Shown piece after piece: positions 54,649-64,000 of a stretch of 64,000 nt of DNA. The DNA is from Hermodice carunculata (lineage: Eukaryota > Annelida > Polychaeta > Eunicida > Amphinomidae). Position 1 is the first letter of the stretch; every line of letters begins with the position of its first letter. The stretch spans positions 92,264,867 through 92,328,866 of the forward strand of contig OZ026621.1 of assembly GCA_964020975.1 (NCBI GenBank), read 5' to 3'. The translations under genes were made by a program, and so were the position numbers. Below the pieces are notes generated by a model. That model was not told the DNA's origin. It was given only the letters and a program-made list of their open reading frames with translations, and ran no database searches.

Positions 54649-56142
54649 ATGATGACCAGAGACCAACAATCCCCGGTTGTTCCCAATGCTGATAATGACA
54701 ATTCAGTGACTTTGGTAGTAAAACAACTCACAGACTTAAATAGGGTCCCAGACAATCAATTTCAGAAAGTTTTCTTGGAGAACATGGGGGTAATTTTTCA
54801 ATGGGCCAGCCAAGATATTTGGGATTCAATTCAGAGCCGCTAAATGGACACTTTGTTGCGCCTACGAACCAAACTATACAGTATGATCCAGACGACTTTT
54901 ACCGAGTTCGCTGATAGGCAAGCCATCAACCGAAAAGTAAAGCATAAACCTCTTCACGACATCTATAACTTGGGGTATAGTCAGGTTAACATGGCCCCAG
55001 TGAAAGAACTAGACAGGTTGTTTTGTCCTAAGAATCCCAGTTCCACCTCCACCATCACGGTAGATAACACCGAGATAGAGCCAGAGGTCATCCAGGTCAG
55101 CGAGTTTGCCAAGCTGATCCTAACCGTGACAGACCTGAAGAGGCAAATGGACTCACAACGTGGAGATATATCTCAGCTAAAGGATGAAAATAAAAAAATT
55201 GTGTTTGCACTGAAATTGCAAATTGATGGCACTCAATGTGCGATGCCTGTGGCTGTGGCCCGATCGTCGGGCGTTAACTATTCAGTGACTGAGCAGAAGC
55301 AAATGGTGAATCAGGTAGGCACGGGTGCTGACTCTCTGGTGACTGAGCACATTGGTACCGTCAACCAGACAGGTGCTAATGTCTTAGCCCCCGAGGCCAT
55401 TATAGACCCACTAGTTGGATTAGTTCGCTCCACCTGTCATGAGGATACATCTTCATCCTCGGATGACATATCCATTGATCTTAGTGATGACGTTAGTCAA
55501 AAGTTTAGCACTGCTGTGCGACGACGTCGTAGAGTTAAAAAGGCGTGTAGTACAAAAAAAGTGGCGTCAAAAGTTCGCGCTGCTTGCACGCAAATGGATT
55601 CACGACAGACAAAATTTGGGAATATATCCACAAACCCCCAGAAACAGACGTATGTTGATGGTGTTGATGCTTTAAACACACCACAAGACATTAAGGAACA
55701 CCTTCTAAAACATGACATATCACCCACTAGTGTGCGTGAACTGGCCGATAATCGAAGTGGCAAATCATTCTGTATGTCCGTGCCAGCTGACAAACTAGTG
55801 AAGGCAACAGGGTCTGCAGCCTCATCTATCTGGCCGTCGGGTCTGCGAGTAAGGGAATTCCACCCAAATAAACCTAACTTTAAAAATGGGAACACTCCAC
55901 ACACAGGGATTAAACCAGCCACTAAAAGGCTACAGGCCGCTCATGTACCACGACCGAACACGTCTGAGCGCCAAGGGGGCGGGAACCCGTGGCATAAAAG
56001 TAGAAGGCAGCCACACATGACCCACGCCTGTCGTTGGCACTGCTGCAACCAAACGTACAACCATGCGTATGATCAGCACCGCTCCACACAGGAAGGAACT
56101 CAACAGGAGTACAGGTATGACGTGGAATGGCCCAGCCTCTAG
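54649..56142 (+). pseudogene. LINE ORF1 (RRM-like/coiled-coil RNA-binding protein), one in-frame stop
   Basis: The ATG at 54649 opens a frame that continues to 56142, except for a TAA at 54841-54843. The two halves (64 and 432 codons) are in the same frame, so a single stop divides a ~497-codon protein. A predicted coiled-coil region (QVSEFAKLILTVTDLKRQMD, then SQRGDISQLKDENKKIVFAL) lies about 85-130 residues into the second part. An RRM-like segment (TYVDGVDALNTPQDIKEHLL...SFCMSVPADKLVK...WPSGLRVREF) lies about 270-345 residues in. The C-terminal part is basic and rich in His and Gln. ORF1 proteins of this type bind LINE RNA to form the retrotransposition particle. Confidence 0.7.
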
Positions 56143-56341
56143 GGTGACCAAGACCAGGAACCCTGGTACTGAAATGGCTATGCCTACTGGCATTGCGAGT
56201 CCGACAGGTATGGACACCAGTATCTGGGTGAGCAAAAGAGCCACCGGGGAGGCTTCTAATGACTTGGGAACTTTAAAGCAGCATACTGGCATGGCCAGCA
56301 ATATCTGTGACAGTACAGGTACTGCTGATAATGTAAATAGT

Positions 56342-57364
56342 TCTTCTCCCTTTTTAATTTGTGAAACTTTCAACTGCCACGGATTCATGCAATCCGCGGT
56401 CTACATTACACAAAGAACGGCAAAATGTGATATTATGTGTTTAAATGAAACTTGGTTGAGACCACATGAACTAGGCATTATTGGTACTGTCTTGAAAACT
56501 AGTCCTCTATTCGCAATCTCTGACTCTTTCAACGTATTTGCCAAATCTGGTATGGGTGATATTGAGCCAGATTACTCTGGTCGCCCCTTTGGCGGAGTTG
56601 CAATTATTATTAAGAAAAACAATGCATTCACGGTGCGGGCTTTTGAAGTTAACTCTGATCGTGTTGTAGCTGGTGGTTTGTATAATAACTCCGGGTGTCT
56701 CAAGCAAGTCATTTCCTGTGTTTATATGCCTTTCCATGATGGGGGTCGCCCTGAAAATACTATCATATTTACTGAAACTGTTGATGCTATGCAAGCTATT
56801 GTTGACACATATGCGCCATCGGCGTCAGTTAAATTCTTTGGCGACTTTAAAGCCCAGCTGCCTACGTGTAAGAAACTTCATATTAACTGGTTTAAAGCTA
56901 AGGGGTTCACTAAGCACTGCAGTATCTTATATGACTTCCTAACAGGTAATGATATGTTGGTCGCTGACTATATTCAGAAGCAACCTACTTATTATACGTA
57001 TTTCTGTCCTGCAAATAATCATTATACTTGGATTGACCATGTGTTTTGTTTATCACGCGATGCCCATGAAAAAAACCACTACCATATTGTACCAGACAAT
57101 GCGGAAAATGTCAGTGACCATTTACCACTTCGCACAGTCTTTAAGATTGAGTTTGATTCTGTTGATACTGGGATGTCCAAATTTAATAACGATATATCAT
57201 GTGTGGTAAAGCCTGACTGGTCTAATAATGTTCATAATGAGAAATATTCTAATATTATTGCTGATAGACTTGCGGACGTGCCCCCGCTTGATGGCTTGCC
57301 GGGTAGCAAACCATCAGTAAGCGATCTGCAGTCTATGATTGATGAAAAGACTCCATCTCATTAA
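56342..57364 (+). pseudogene. LINE ORF2, APE-type endonuclease domain
   Basis: The open frame starts at 56063, overlapping ORF1 by 80 bases, but the endonuclease begins near 56342 (residue 94). Motifs in order: ETFNCHGF (Asn104), DIMCLNETWL (Glu129), SGRPFGGVAIII, VISCVYMPF, FFGDFKAQLP, WIDHVF and NVSDHLPLRTVF (residues 350-360). These are the standard APE/EEP nicking-endonuclease motifs. The Asn of the GDFN motif is Lys (residue 263), which should impair catalysis. The frame closes at 57362-57364 where ORF2 should continue, and the next segment is in another frame. The domain makes the target-site nick that primes reverse transcription. Confidence 0.75.
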
Positions 57365-57423
57365 TACTACCTTACATTATGCTGCAAAGGAATCTGGGTG
57401 TTTACCTTAGTAAACATCTAAAC

Positions 57424-57812
57424 CAAAGGCATTCTGGTGTCCCGAACGGGCGAAACGAAGAGAATGTAAACATTTCTGGTGGCATTATTGGTTTGAAATG
57501 GGACGCCCGAAAACAGGTGTTGTATATTCTATTCATGAAGGTCTGAAAAAAGAATTTAGGCATGTCTCACGGCAAAACATCCGTGCAGTGAGCAACCGTA
57601 ATGTGAGTAAGGTAAATTGCCTATTTCGTAATAAGAAAATGACTGCCTTTTGGAACGAATTAAAAAGAATGAAGAAAAATAATGTTAATTCAGTATTAGA
57701 ACCCGAAGACTTCAATAACTTTTATGAAGGCGTAATGACTGATAATGTGGTGAATGCTGAACATGCTATGATTCGTGACTTTGCATCTTCCAAACATGAA
57801 ATATATGCATAA
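57424..57812 (+). pseudogene. LINE ORF2, linker between endonuclease and RT
   Basis: Starting at about 57424 the frame gives PKAFWCPERAKRR, HFWWHYWFEMGRPKTGVVYS, IHEGLKKEFRHVSR and NRNVSKVNCLFRNKKMTAFW. This is the Trp-rich region that precedes RT in this LINE group. It ends at a stop at 57810-57812. RT sequence (GSDGITAEHLRHGLSPVLCK) resumes after a frame change at about 57886-57960 and runs into the foldback insertion. Confidence 0.7.
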
Positions 57813-57971
57813 TCTTACTTCTAAGTAGGTTGTTAACCCTGATGCGATAATAGAACTGGTCCGGTGACTGAACTGTTGCGGGTCAACTGGTAGTGACGGC
57901 ATCACAGCTGAGCACTTACGGCATGGCCTCTCCCCTGTTTTATGCAAGATTCTTGCTGATGTATACTATTA

Positions 57972-58440
57972 GTTATTCACTGTTTTAGTGTGAAATACAG
58001 GAAGTATCTCCCCAAAAGACAGCTGTATTACCCGAGGCGAAGCCGAGGGTAATACAGCTGTCTTGGGGGAGATACTTCCTGTATTTCACACTAAAACAGT
58101 GAATGACGATTTTATCCCATTTTTGATGATGTAATTTCATGCCCAAAAAATACACGTTTGACCCGCTGCTGCTGCAGTTCACTTCATAGTCCGCCATCAT
58201 GTTGTCGTCTGCAGCGCGTCAAGGCTTGTATCGCATGACAGAGACATCTGGTGGCTGATCGTTGCACTAACCAGATAGGAAGATACAGCGAGAATACCGC
58301 TGTATTCCCCGGTCAGTTTCAGGAATCGCGCTGTATTTCACCTTTGCAGTAATTAATGCACAAAAAGGGGTAATACAAAGAGTGTACCATAGCTTTTAAC
58401 CAATCAGAAGCCAAGGATTCTATCAAAAATGGGATAATCT
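57972..58440. mobile_element. Foldback (snap-back) MITE inserted in the LINE RT
   Basis: Arms of about 60 bp at 57974-58034 and 58047-58107 ('ttcactgttttagtgtgaaa', 'acagctgtattaccc') flank a 12-base loop, near-perfect over the arms. The right portion ends with 'atcaaaaatgggataatctg', the inverse of 'gattttatcccatttttgat' at 58110. The copy therefore looks like a TIR element whose left part is replaced by an inverted duplication of internal sequence. TATTA precedes and follows it (57968-57972, 58441-58445) and may be the target duplication. LINE sequence continues on both sides. Confidence 0.65.
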
Positions 58441-58469
58441 GTTATATTATCAACCTCTATGGCCCCAGA

Positions 58470-59035
58470 TATATTTAAGACGTCTATTATTATTCCTATT
58501 TTATAGAAACCTACACTAGACCCTGGTAGACCAGTAAATTTTAGACCTATATCCCTAAGTTCCTCACATGCTAAGACGGTTGAACTGCTGATGATGCCTA
58601 AGTATGAGGTGAGCGATAATCAAAATGGATTTCGCAAAGGCCGAAGTACTTCTTTCATTATTTCTGTTGTCAACGATGTATTCACTGAGTTTAATTCTAA
58701 GGGTTCTCCTGTATATCTGTGTACATTAGATGCTGAAAAGTGCTTGGACTGTATTTGGCATGACGGCCTTTTCTATAGATTATGGGGTCTCATTCCTGCT
58801 AACCATTGGATACTTTTACATAAATGGTACAAATGTGCTATGGCTGTTGTGAGGTGGAAGGGCGGACTTAGCTCGTCTTTTAAGGTAACAAAAGGGATGA
58901 AACAAAGTAGTGTTTTGTCACCTTCCCTGTTTTATATATTTATTGATGATTTGCTTAAGGAGCTGGAAAATGATCTTAATGGTGTTCGCTTATTTGACCT
59001 TAAAATAAACTCTTATACATATGCTGATGTTGTAA
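58470..59035 (+). pseudogene. LINE ORF2, RT palm
   Basis: Segments: IFKTSIIIPIL, KPTLDPGRPVNFRPISLSSS, DNQNGFRKGRSTSFIISVVN, then motif A LDAEKCLDCIWHDGLF, motif B GMKQSSVLSPSLFYIFIDDL and motif C YADVV. Motif C should be YADD. Here one Asp codon is absent just before the TIR insertion. Upstream an in-frame TAG splits IIIPIL from KPTLD. The frame is open from 58591 to the insertion point. LINE RT copies its RNA at the nicked target. Confidence 0.75.
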
Positions 59036-59267
59036 TAGGCCTGCGGCAAATCTGAGAAACGGGCCTTATTTAAGGAGTTTGGTCTACCCGTCTGCCTTAT
59101 AGCTGTAACATACCTCATTCTTTTGCAAATGTTCTGTAGATTTCAAATATGCCTGTTGTGGAGTTCTCATGTGGTCCAGTTTTACGATATATGCAAATTA
59201 AGAAACCTATATATCGAAGCAGGGAAATTATTTTCAACAAAGGCTTATTTTCAGTTTTCGTTCAACC

Positions 59268-60460
59268 GGAAAAATACCCGGCTGGATTTGGTATCAATCA
59301 AAAGATAAGAACCTGAAGTTTCCAGCTAGGTAAGGTGTACTATCAATTTCATGGTCAATTTGTATTTATATTGGTTACCATGGCAACGAAATTAAGTTTT
59401 CATGAAATGAAGGGAGAATCACCTTATTAACTATAACTTTATACACATACAAGGTACCATCTCACAACTTTACATCAACATACCTTCTATACAGGTGTTT
59501 CATAAGAAACCAGTTTGAGATAGTAAGTGTCACCGGTTGGTTGCCATGGCAACAGAATGTTTGTAAAAGTCACTTAAATATGCATGTAAATACTAGAAAC
59601 ATATTTATAGTTTTAAATATCGGGAATAATTTTCATAACATTTAATGTTAAAATGTAAAGAGATTCTTTCTGCACTAACAATGAGGTCAATTGAGTGAAG
59701 GAAGACTATTTTAGGTCACCTAGCAACGTTTTTGCAAATGTTTACATAACTCAAAATCAACAGATTTTTGTGGATATTGCAATTGGTCAGATGGCCACTG
59801 CTGTGCATTGCTGAGAAATGATTCATACATGTGATAATATTGCCAGAAAATCTGTCCTTAAACAAAAAAATACTTAGCTAAATTTGGTATTAATTGAAAG
59901 ATCAGAACTTGTAATTGAAGGTTAGGTAGAATGTACCATCGATTTAATGGGCAACATATGTTTTTATTGGTTGCCATGGTAACGACATTTTTTTGAGTAA
60001 TCCAGGGAAAAACACAGTTTTAACCATTATGTAATGAAAATACAATGTACCACTTCACAACTTTACATCAGCACACCTACTATACAGCCATTTCCAAAGA
60101 AACCAGTTTGAGATTGTAAGTGTCAAAAGTTGGTTGCCATGGCAATGGAATGTTACTAAAATCACATAATTTTGCAATCAAACATCAGGAGCTTGTTTCT
60201 AGCTTCAAATTTTCGAAATACTTTGCATCAAATGTGCTGTTAAAATGTAAAGAGACTCTTTCTCCACTAACTTTGATGTAAATTGAGTCAAGTAGGAGTG
60301 TTTTATGGGCACCCAGCAAAGTTCCTCCAAATGTCAAGATTATTTAAAAGCAGATTTTTGGAGATATTGGACATGTATTATCAACAATGTGGCAAACTGC
60401 TAAGCGATGATACATGTGATAATACTACCAGTAGATGTTTTTATAAACTTTCCATATTTC
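59268..60460 (+). repeat. Two tandem units of ~596 bp
   Basis: 'atttggtat.aat..aaagat' at 59286 recurs at 59882. Each unit goes on with 'ggttaccatggcaacga' or 'ggttgccatggtaacga', 'cacaactttacatca.ca', 'ggttgccatggcaa.'gaatgtt' and 'taaaatgtaaagaga.tctttct'. Within a unit the 'ggttgccatggcaac' palindrome appears twice, so the unit is itself internally repetitive. No coding capacity is visible. Confidence 0.8.
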
Positions 60461-60883
60461 CCTGTAGTCACTCCTGTCCTAAAGCAACATTATTATGTCT
60501 TTTTTACAATAAAATTCAAGAATTTGTTGCAAATTTTGTGCCTTTTTCAAATATATTTTTCATTGAACTCTAATTTAAGGTATTCATGACAAATGAGCAC
60601 ATACTTATCAAGCATATATATTACTGATCATATCCAGCAAAAAGATGGTAAAATTGTCAGAGCTCCCAAAGAACGTCCTTATCGCAGTTGGCGCATGAGC
60701 ACCTAATCAGCGTAATTTTGTCTAAAAAAATTTGTGTCAACGTAACCAACCATTTTATATTCAACACAATGTGCCCCCTTTTCTCCTTCCACAAGAAAAT
60801 ATTCAGACAATTAACATGGCAAAAAAGCCTCAAAATTGCCACATTTAGTTGCACTTCTAGAACTTTTGTTCACCCATTAGCAG

Positions 60884-61123
60884 ATGTCTCAAACCAACAT
60901 GTGATAGGTAGAACTTTGTGTCTGTTTAAAATAGTTTGGAAGATATGGAGCTTTTAAAATTTTAATTGTCCCTAATTTGCTTAATTTTAAACACCATGAC
61001 TATTCCAAGTCAGGTGCTTAATTTCACTGGTAGGTGAGTAACCATGGCAAGTTTTGTGATTGTCGGAATAACAGTGTCCGAGAAAAACTCCGGACAAATT
61101 TGGTCGTAAAGGAGAAAGCAGGA

Positions 61124-61183
<60 letters not shown>

Positions 61184-61232
61184 AAAGAGGGAGGAAAGAA
61201 GGAAGAAAGGAATGAAGAAAGGAAGGAAAGAA
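60884..61232 (+). repeat. Repeat segment with (GAAA)n tail, copy 1
   Basis: The segment 'agatatggagctttt.aaa', 'taatttgc.taattttaaaca', 'gtaaccatggcaagttt' and 'ctccggacaaatt' leads into a GAAA microsatellite at 61121-61232. The same order is found at 62490-62750, where the tail is a shorter GAAA tract followed by (TA)n. Confidence 0.75.
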
Positions 61233-61849
61233 AAATAATTCTTTGAAAAACAAAATGTCTGGGTTTGCACCCAGACATAAAAAAGCCACTGACGCATGTC
61301 CTATAGAACAAAGCTTGCTAGAGATCCATCCAAGGTACATCTGCAGCAGAGCCAAGTCTGAAGTGGATATAAAGTATAGACACATTTGTTTTAAATGGAT
61401 TGTGAAAGAAGTCAAGCATTGACTTATCGAGTCACTCTCCATGGCACAGATGTTGGCGTATACTTCCTACCTTGCCTAGTGGAGGAAACCGAAGAACTCG
61501 GAGAAAACCACCAGTAAACTGTGTTTGGGAACAATCGTATACATGTATTCACAGCAGCCTATCACTGTACCAATGGCAATGTGTACTCTCATTCATAATG
61601 TTGATTTTTTGTGAAAAATCCGGGGCCGGGAGGAAGCATCGCTTAGCGACTTTGATGGACACCAAGTCAAAGTAATACCCACCACCTTTGAATAGAGTTC
61701 AGTCAGTGATATTCGAGAATTCGAAAACAAAAAATGGCTAGAAAAGATTCGCTTCACAGCAAATCTGTCTGGGTACCTTCAAAATGAGAACAGTTTGAAA
61801 TGCTACACTTTGCCATTGTTCAGCATAGTCTAAATTTTGTGTATTATGC

Positions 61850-62500
61850 TAATTTACAAACATTGGAATGCTATAACTCTTTGGCTCTTGGTTCATTGGA
61901 TGTGGCCATGTCACAAACTTACAAGGTAAAGTTTGAATGACACAGCTATCTGTAATAGTTTTGATAGCCATTCAGAGACTTTAATTTTGTGGATTTGCCT
62001 AATTTGCATACATCAAAAGCCTACAACTTTGGTTTATGGTTCATGGGATGCGGCTTTGCAACATATCTACAAACTGAGGTCGGAATGGCACCTGTATGTA
62101 TACTAGTTTTGAAGTTATTCAAGATCTAAACTTCTTGTATTCATCTTATTTGCATTAATTAAAATTGTACAATTTTGGATGATGGGTCATTGTATGCAGC
62201 TAACCCAAAAATTGAAGTTGGAATAGCACCTCTATCTATAATAGATTTGAAGCTATTCAACATTTAAAATTGTGCATATCCACCTAATTTGCATAAATTA
62301 AAAATCCTACAACTTTGGTTCATGGTTCATTGGATGTGGCTTTGCCACAAACCATTATATTGACTTTGGAATTTTATCTGCATCTATAATTGTTTTGGAA
62401 ATATTCAACTTTTAATTTTTTTAATGCCCCTTATTAGCATGAATTGAAGTTCTACAACCTTCATTTATTGTCCATCATATTGGCAGGTGTCACAAACCTA
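61850..62500 (+). repeat. ~145-bp tandem satellite, five diverged units
   Basis: The anchor 'ggttcattggatgtggc' or close variants occurs at 61891, 62039, 62185, 62335 and 62470 (steps 148, 146, 150, 135). Between anchors: 'cacctctatctataatag', 'gaagctattcaacattt', 'cctaatttgcataaatt' and 'cctacaactttggttcatgg'. The monomer is unrelated in sequence to the F1 satellite but has nearly the same length. Confidence 0.75.
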
Positions 62501-62779
62501 GATGTGCCCATTTAAATTTTGTGTTTATCTGCAATAGTTTGAAAGATATGGAGCTTTAAAAGTTTAGAAAGGCCCTAATTTGCATAATTTTAAACATGTC
62601 GATTATTCCAAATCATATAAGTCAACTTCCTCACTGGATCTGTTACCATGCCAAGTTTAAACATTGTAGCCTGCACAGTCTCTGAGAAAAGCTCCAGACA
62701 AATTATGTGGTGGAAATAAGAAGAAAGAAAGAATGAAAGAAAGAAGAAATTTTAAGAAAGCAGTATGTCTGAGATGACA

Positions 62780-62842
<63 letters not shown>
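62490..62842 (+). repeat. Repeat segment copy 2 with GAAA and (TA)n tails
   Basis: It matches 60884-61120 ('gaaagatatggagctttaaa', 'ccctaatttgcataatttta', 'gttaccatgccaagttt', 'ctccagacaaatt'). A short GAAA-type tract then leads to an uninterrupted (TA)n run at 62782-62842. Confidence 0.75.
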
Positions 62843-62845
<3 letters not shown>

Positions 62846-63311
62846 GTTGCCCACTCTGTGTAAGTAAAGACAAAATATTTTGAAAAACGAAGTGATTTGT
62901 AACAACTGAACATTTAACAATATTGAAATCGGAAACGGCGATTTTGGTCTTTTTGCATGTGCCAAAAAGACTTGTATAATGCAAATATATGCATATGACA
63001 TTAATCTACAGACACAGCTTTATTTGTAAGATAGTTCTGGTGCCTCAAGGAACCTAAAAGATACGGTTCTGTAATTTAAAATAATAAACCCATATTGAAG
63101 AAATCTATTCTATTTCATTGAGGTGATAGTTTTGCTTTTCAGACATAGGTATCTATTTTTGCTCATAGCATAAAACTGGACCACCTGAGAGCTCCACAAC
63201 AGGCATTTTCTAAAAGTAGACAAAATTTTACATCAGGTAGGCAATGTTGTAGCTATAAGGCAGCCGGGTAGACCAAATTCATATTTTAGCTTCAAATGCC
63301 GCAGGCCTATA

Positions 63312-63970
63312 ATGGTGATGAGCTCGACACGACCTGGTCTCCAACGTTTACTTGATATATGCGCACATTACGCTGATCGATGGCGTATGAAATTTGGTAC
63401 TAAAAAATCAAAATGCATCACTTTTGGTAAAGCCCTGCATAAATTTGAATCCACTTGGTATTTAGGTAATAATGTTATACAAACGCAAAGGAAGTGGAAC
63501 TACTCGGTGTGAATGTTGACTCATCTGGCGGTTGTGCTAAACATGTTGATGGTAGAGTAAATGCTTGTAGGCAAAGTATATTTAGTTTGACATACATTGG
63601 AATGACATATCCAGGTCTGGGCTCTGAAGTTAAAGCGCATTTGTGGAACACTATAGGAGCGCCTACACTTATGTATGGACTTGACAGTCCTTATTTGAAA
63701 AAATTGGAAATTAATTACTGTAAATCGACCCAAAGGTGCATTATTAAGAAGGTCTCGGGTTTCAATAAGCGTTCACATCATTCTAATCATATGCATGCTC
63801 TCCGTGTACCTGTGTTTGAAGATCTCCTGAGAGAGAACACACTCGCCTTGTATGCCAGACTTTTTAAAGTTCATTCTCTCGCGGGAGACCTTCAAACCAG
63901 ATTTTTGGCTTCTAACATACTACATGCTAAACGCACAAAGGCCACCCTGATTGATCGAATCATTGAATAG
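63312..63970 (+). pseudogene. LINE ORF2, RT thumb and C-terminus
   Basis: The frame resumes just after the TIR element with VMSSTRPGLQRLLDICAHYA, then DRWRMKFGTKKSKCITFGKA. After a frame change near 63490 it continues ELLGVNVDSSGGCAKHVDGR, VNACRQSIFSLTYIGMTYPG and LKKLEINYCKSTQRCIIKKV up to a stop at 63968-63970. 'GLQ.LLDIC..YA..W...FG.KKS' and 'LGV..D' are the standard motifs following the YADD box in LINE RTs. The true C-terminus, 3' UTR and tail lie beyond the window. Confidence 0.75.
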
Positions 63971-64000
63971 GGCTTTTCGCCAACCGACATTCTGCATAAT

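Larger units (their letters stand above)
59036..63309. mobile_element. PIF/Harbinger-like non-autonomous element, 4.27 kb, long TIRs
   Basis: TAA flanks both ends (59033-59035 and 63310-63312) and the termini are TAGGCCTGCGGCA and its inverse. The inverted similarity continues for about 175 bp (59036-59215 against 63130-63309), sharing 'tttggtctacccg.ctgcct', 'tatgcctgttgtggag.tct' and 'ggtccagtttta'. A TAA duplication fits PIF/Harbinger (TWA). Removing the element and one TAA leaves the LINE frame open. The interior has no transposase but holds two 596-bp tandem units, two copies of a 200-bp segment with microsatellite tails, and a ~145-bp satellite. Confidence 0.75.
54268..64000 (+). mobile_element. 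APE-type LINE, long copy, interrupted twice, runs off the window
   Basis: A 5' monomer (54268-54354) is followed by a leader, ORF1 (54649-56142), an endonuclease (56342-57364), a linker (57424-57812), RT (57880-59035) and the RT thumb/C-terminus (63312-63970). A foldback element (57972-58440) and a 4.27-kb TIR element (59036-63309) sit inside the RT. It is a CR1/L2/Nimb-like clade member by motif style; the clade was not verified. It is dead: an ORF1 stop, several frame changes in ORF2 and two insertions. Even so, its domains are nearly all present, so the copy arrived close to full length. Confidence 0.8.

Noticed and set aside
61010-61442. 151- and 95-codon frames on the minus strand
   Set aside because: They read through the (GAAA)n tract as FLSFFLS repeats and have no protein features.

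Overview
The window looks like repeat-dense, gene-poor non-coding DNA from an invertebrate animal, most likely a marine lophotrochozoan and perhaps a mollusc. It has no operons, ribosome-binding sites or dense ORFs. It does have canonical splice-donor-like sites, APE-type LINEs, several TIR transposon classes, many microsatellites and a 200-base N scaffold gap. The taxonomic guess rests on my memory that dispersed repeats with hairpin ends of the kind ...GGCCCAT.GGGYCTCTTGTT are abundant in mollusc genomes. It is an inference, not a measurement. No complete host gene is visible. The best host-like traces are a possible first exon at 983-1173 (+) behind a TATA-like box and a possible first exon at 23545-23661 (-).

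Roughly the first half (0-32 kb) and 43.7-46 kb are dominated by one repeat family, called F1 here. A complete copy (best: 20874-22301) starts with a hairpin (GCTCAGCTGAC / GTCAGCTGAGC). It continues with modules A (~157 bp), B (~144 bp) and C (~212 bp) in higher-order repeats of ~513 bp, then 145-bp units, and ends with another GCTGAGC box, a GGGCTGT/ACAGCCC hairpin and CTCTTG. Copies sit between A and T (or T and T) in T-rich sites and several are inserted into each other. A second family, F2 (12787-13720; 17181-17609), has the same architecture. F1 carries no protein. The ends suggest a non-autonomous Helitron/Helentron-like group, with an internal satellite that has expanded to about 16 units at 6926-9232.

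Other DNA elements have clear ends: MITEs at 1270-1448, 2963-3401 (with 3146-3352 nested in it), 5975-6249, 6612-6925 and 17992-18157; a 714-bp element with a perfect 7-bp target duplication at 24779-25492; and a 2.86-kb TIR-like bounded region, 23231-26086, that contains a frameshifted THAP zinc-finger gene. Family F3 occurs at 31783-32180 and again at 43440-46062, where an F1 copy splits it. Family F4 (27356-28215) carries a central (TA)n tract.

Retroelement remains are a Penelope-like fragment (30565-31160, -), two related reverse-transcriptase fragments (6273-6482, + and 49440-49851, -), a DIRS/LTR-like fossil (about 38120-38400, +), LINE fragments at 42492-43100 (+) and 51300-52600 (-), and a long LINE at 54268-64000 (+) that runs off the window. 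That LINE has 5' monomers, an RRM-like/coiled-coil ORF1, an APE endonuclease and a reverse transcriptase. Its RT is interrupted by a ~470-bp foldback element and by a 4.27-kb PIF/Harbinger-like element (59036-63309) with ~175-bp TIRs and internal tandem repeats. Stretches such as 1600-2958, 18160-20160, 34700-36500, 38400-40400, 46063-46835 and 49852-51110 hold nothing I can name.
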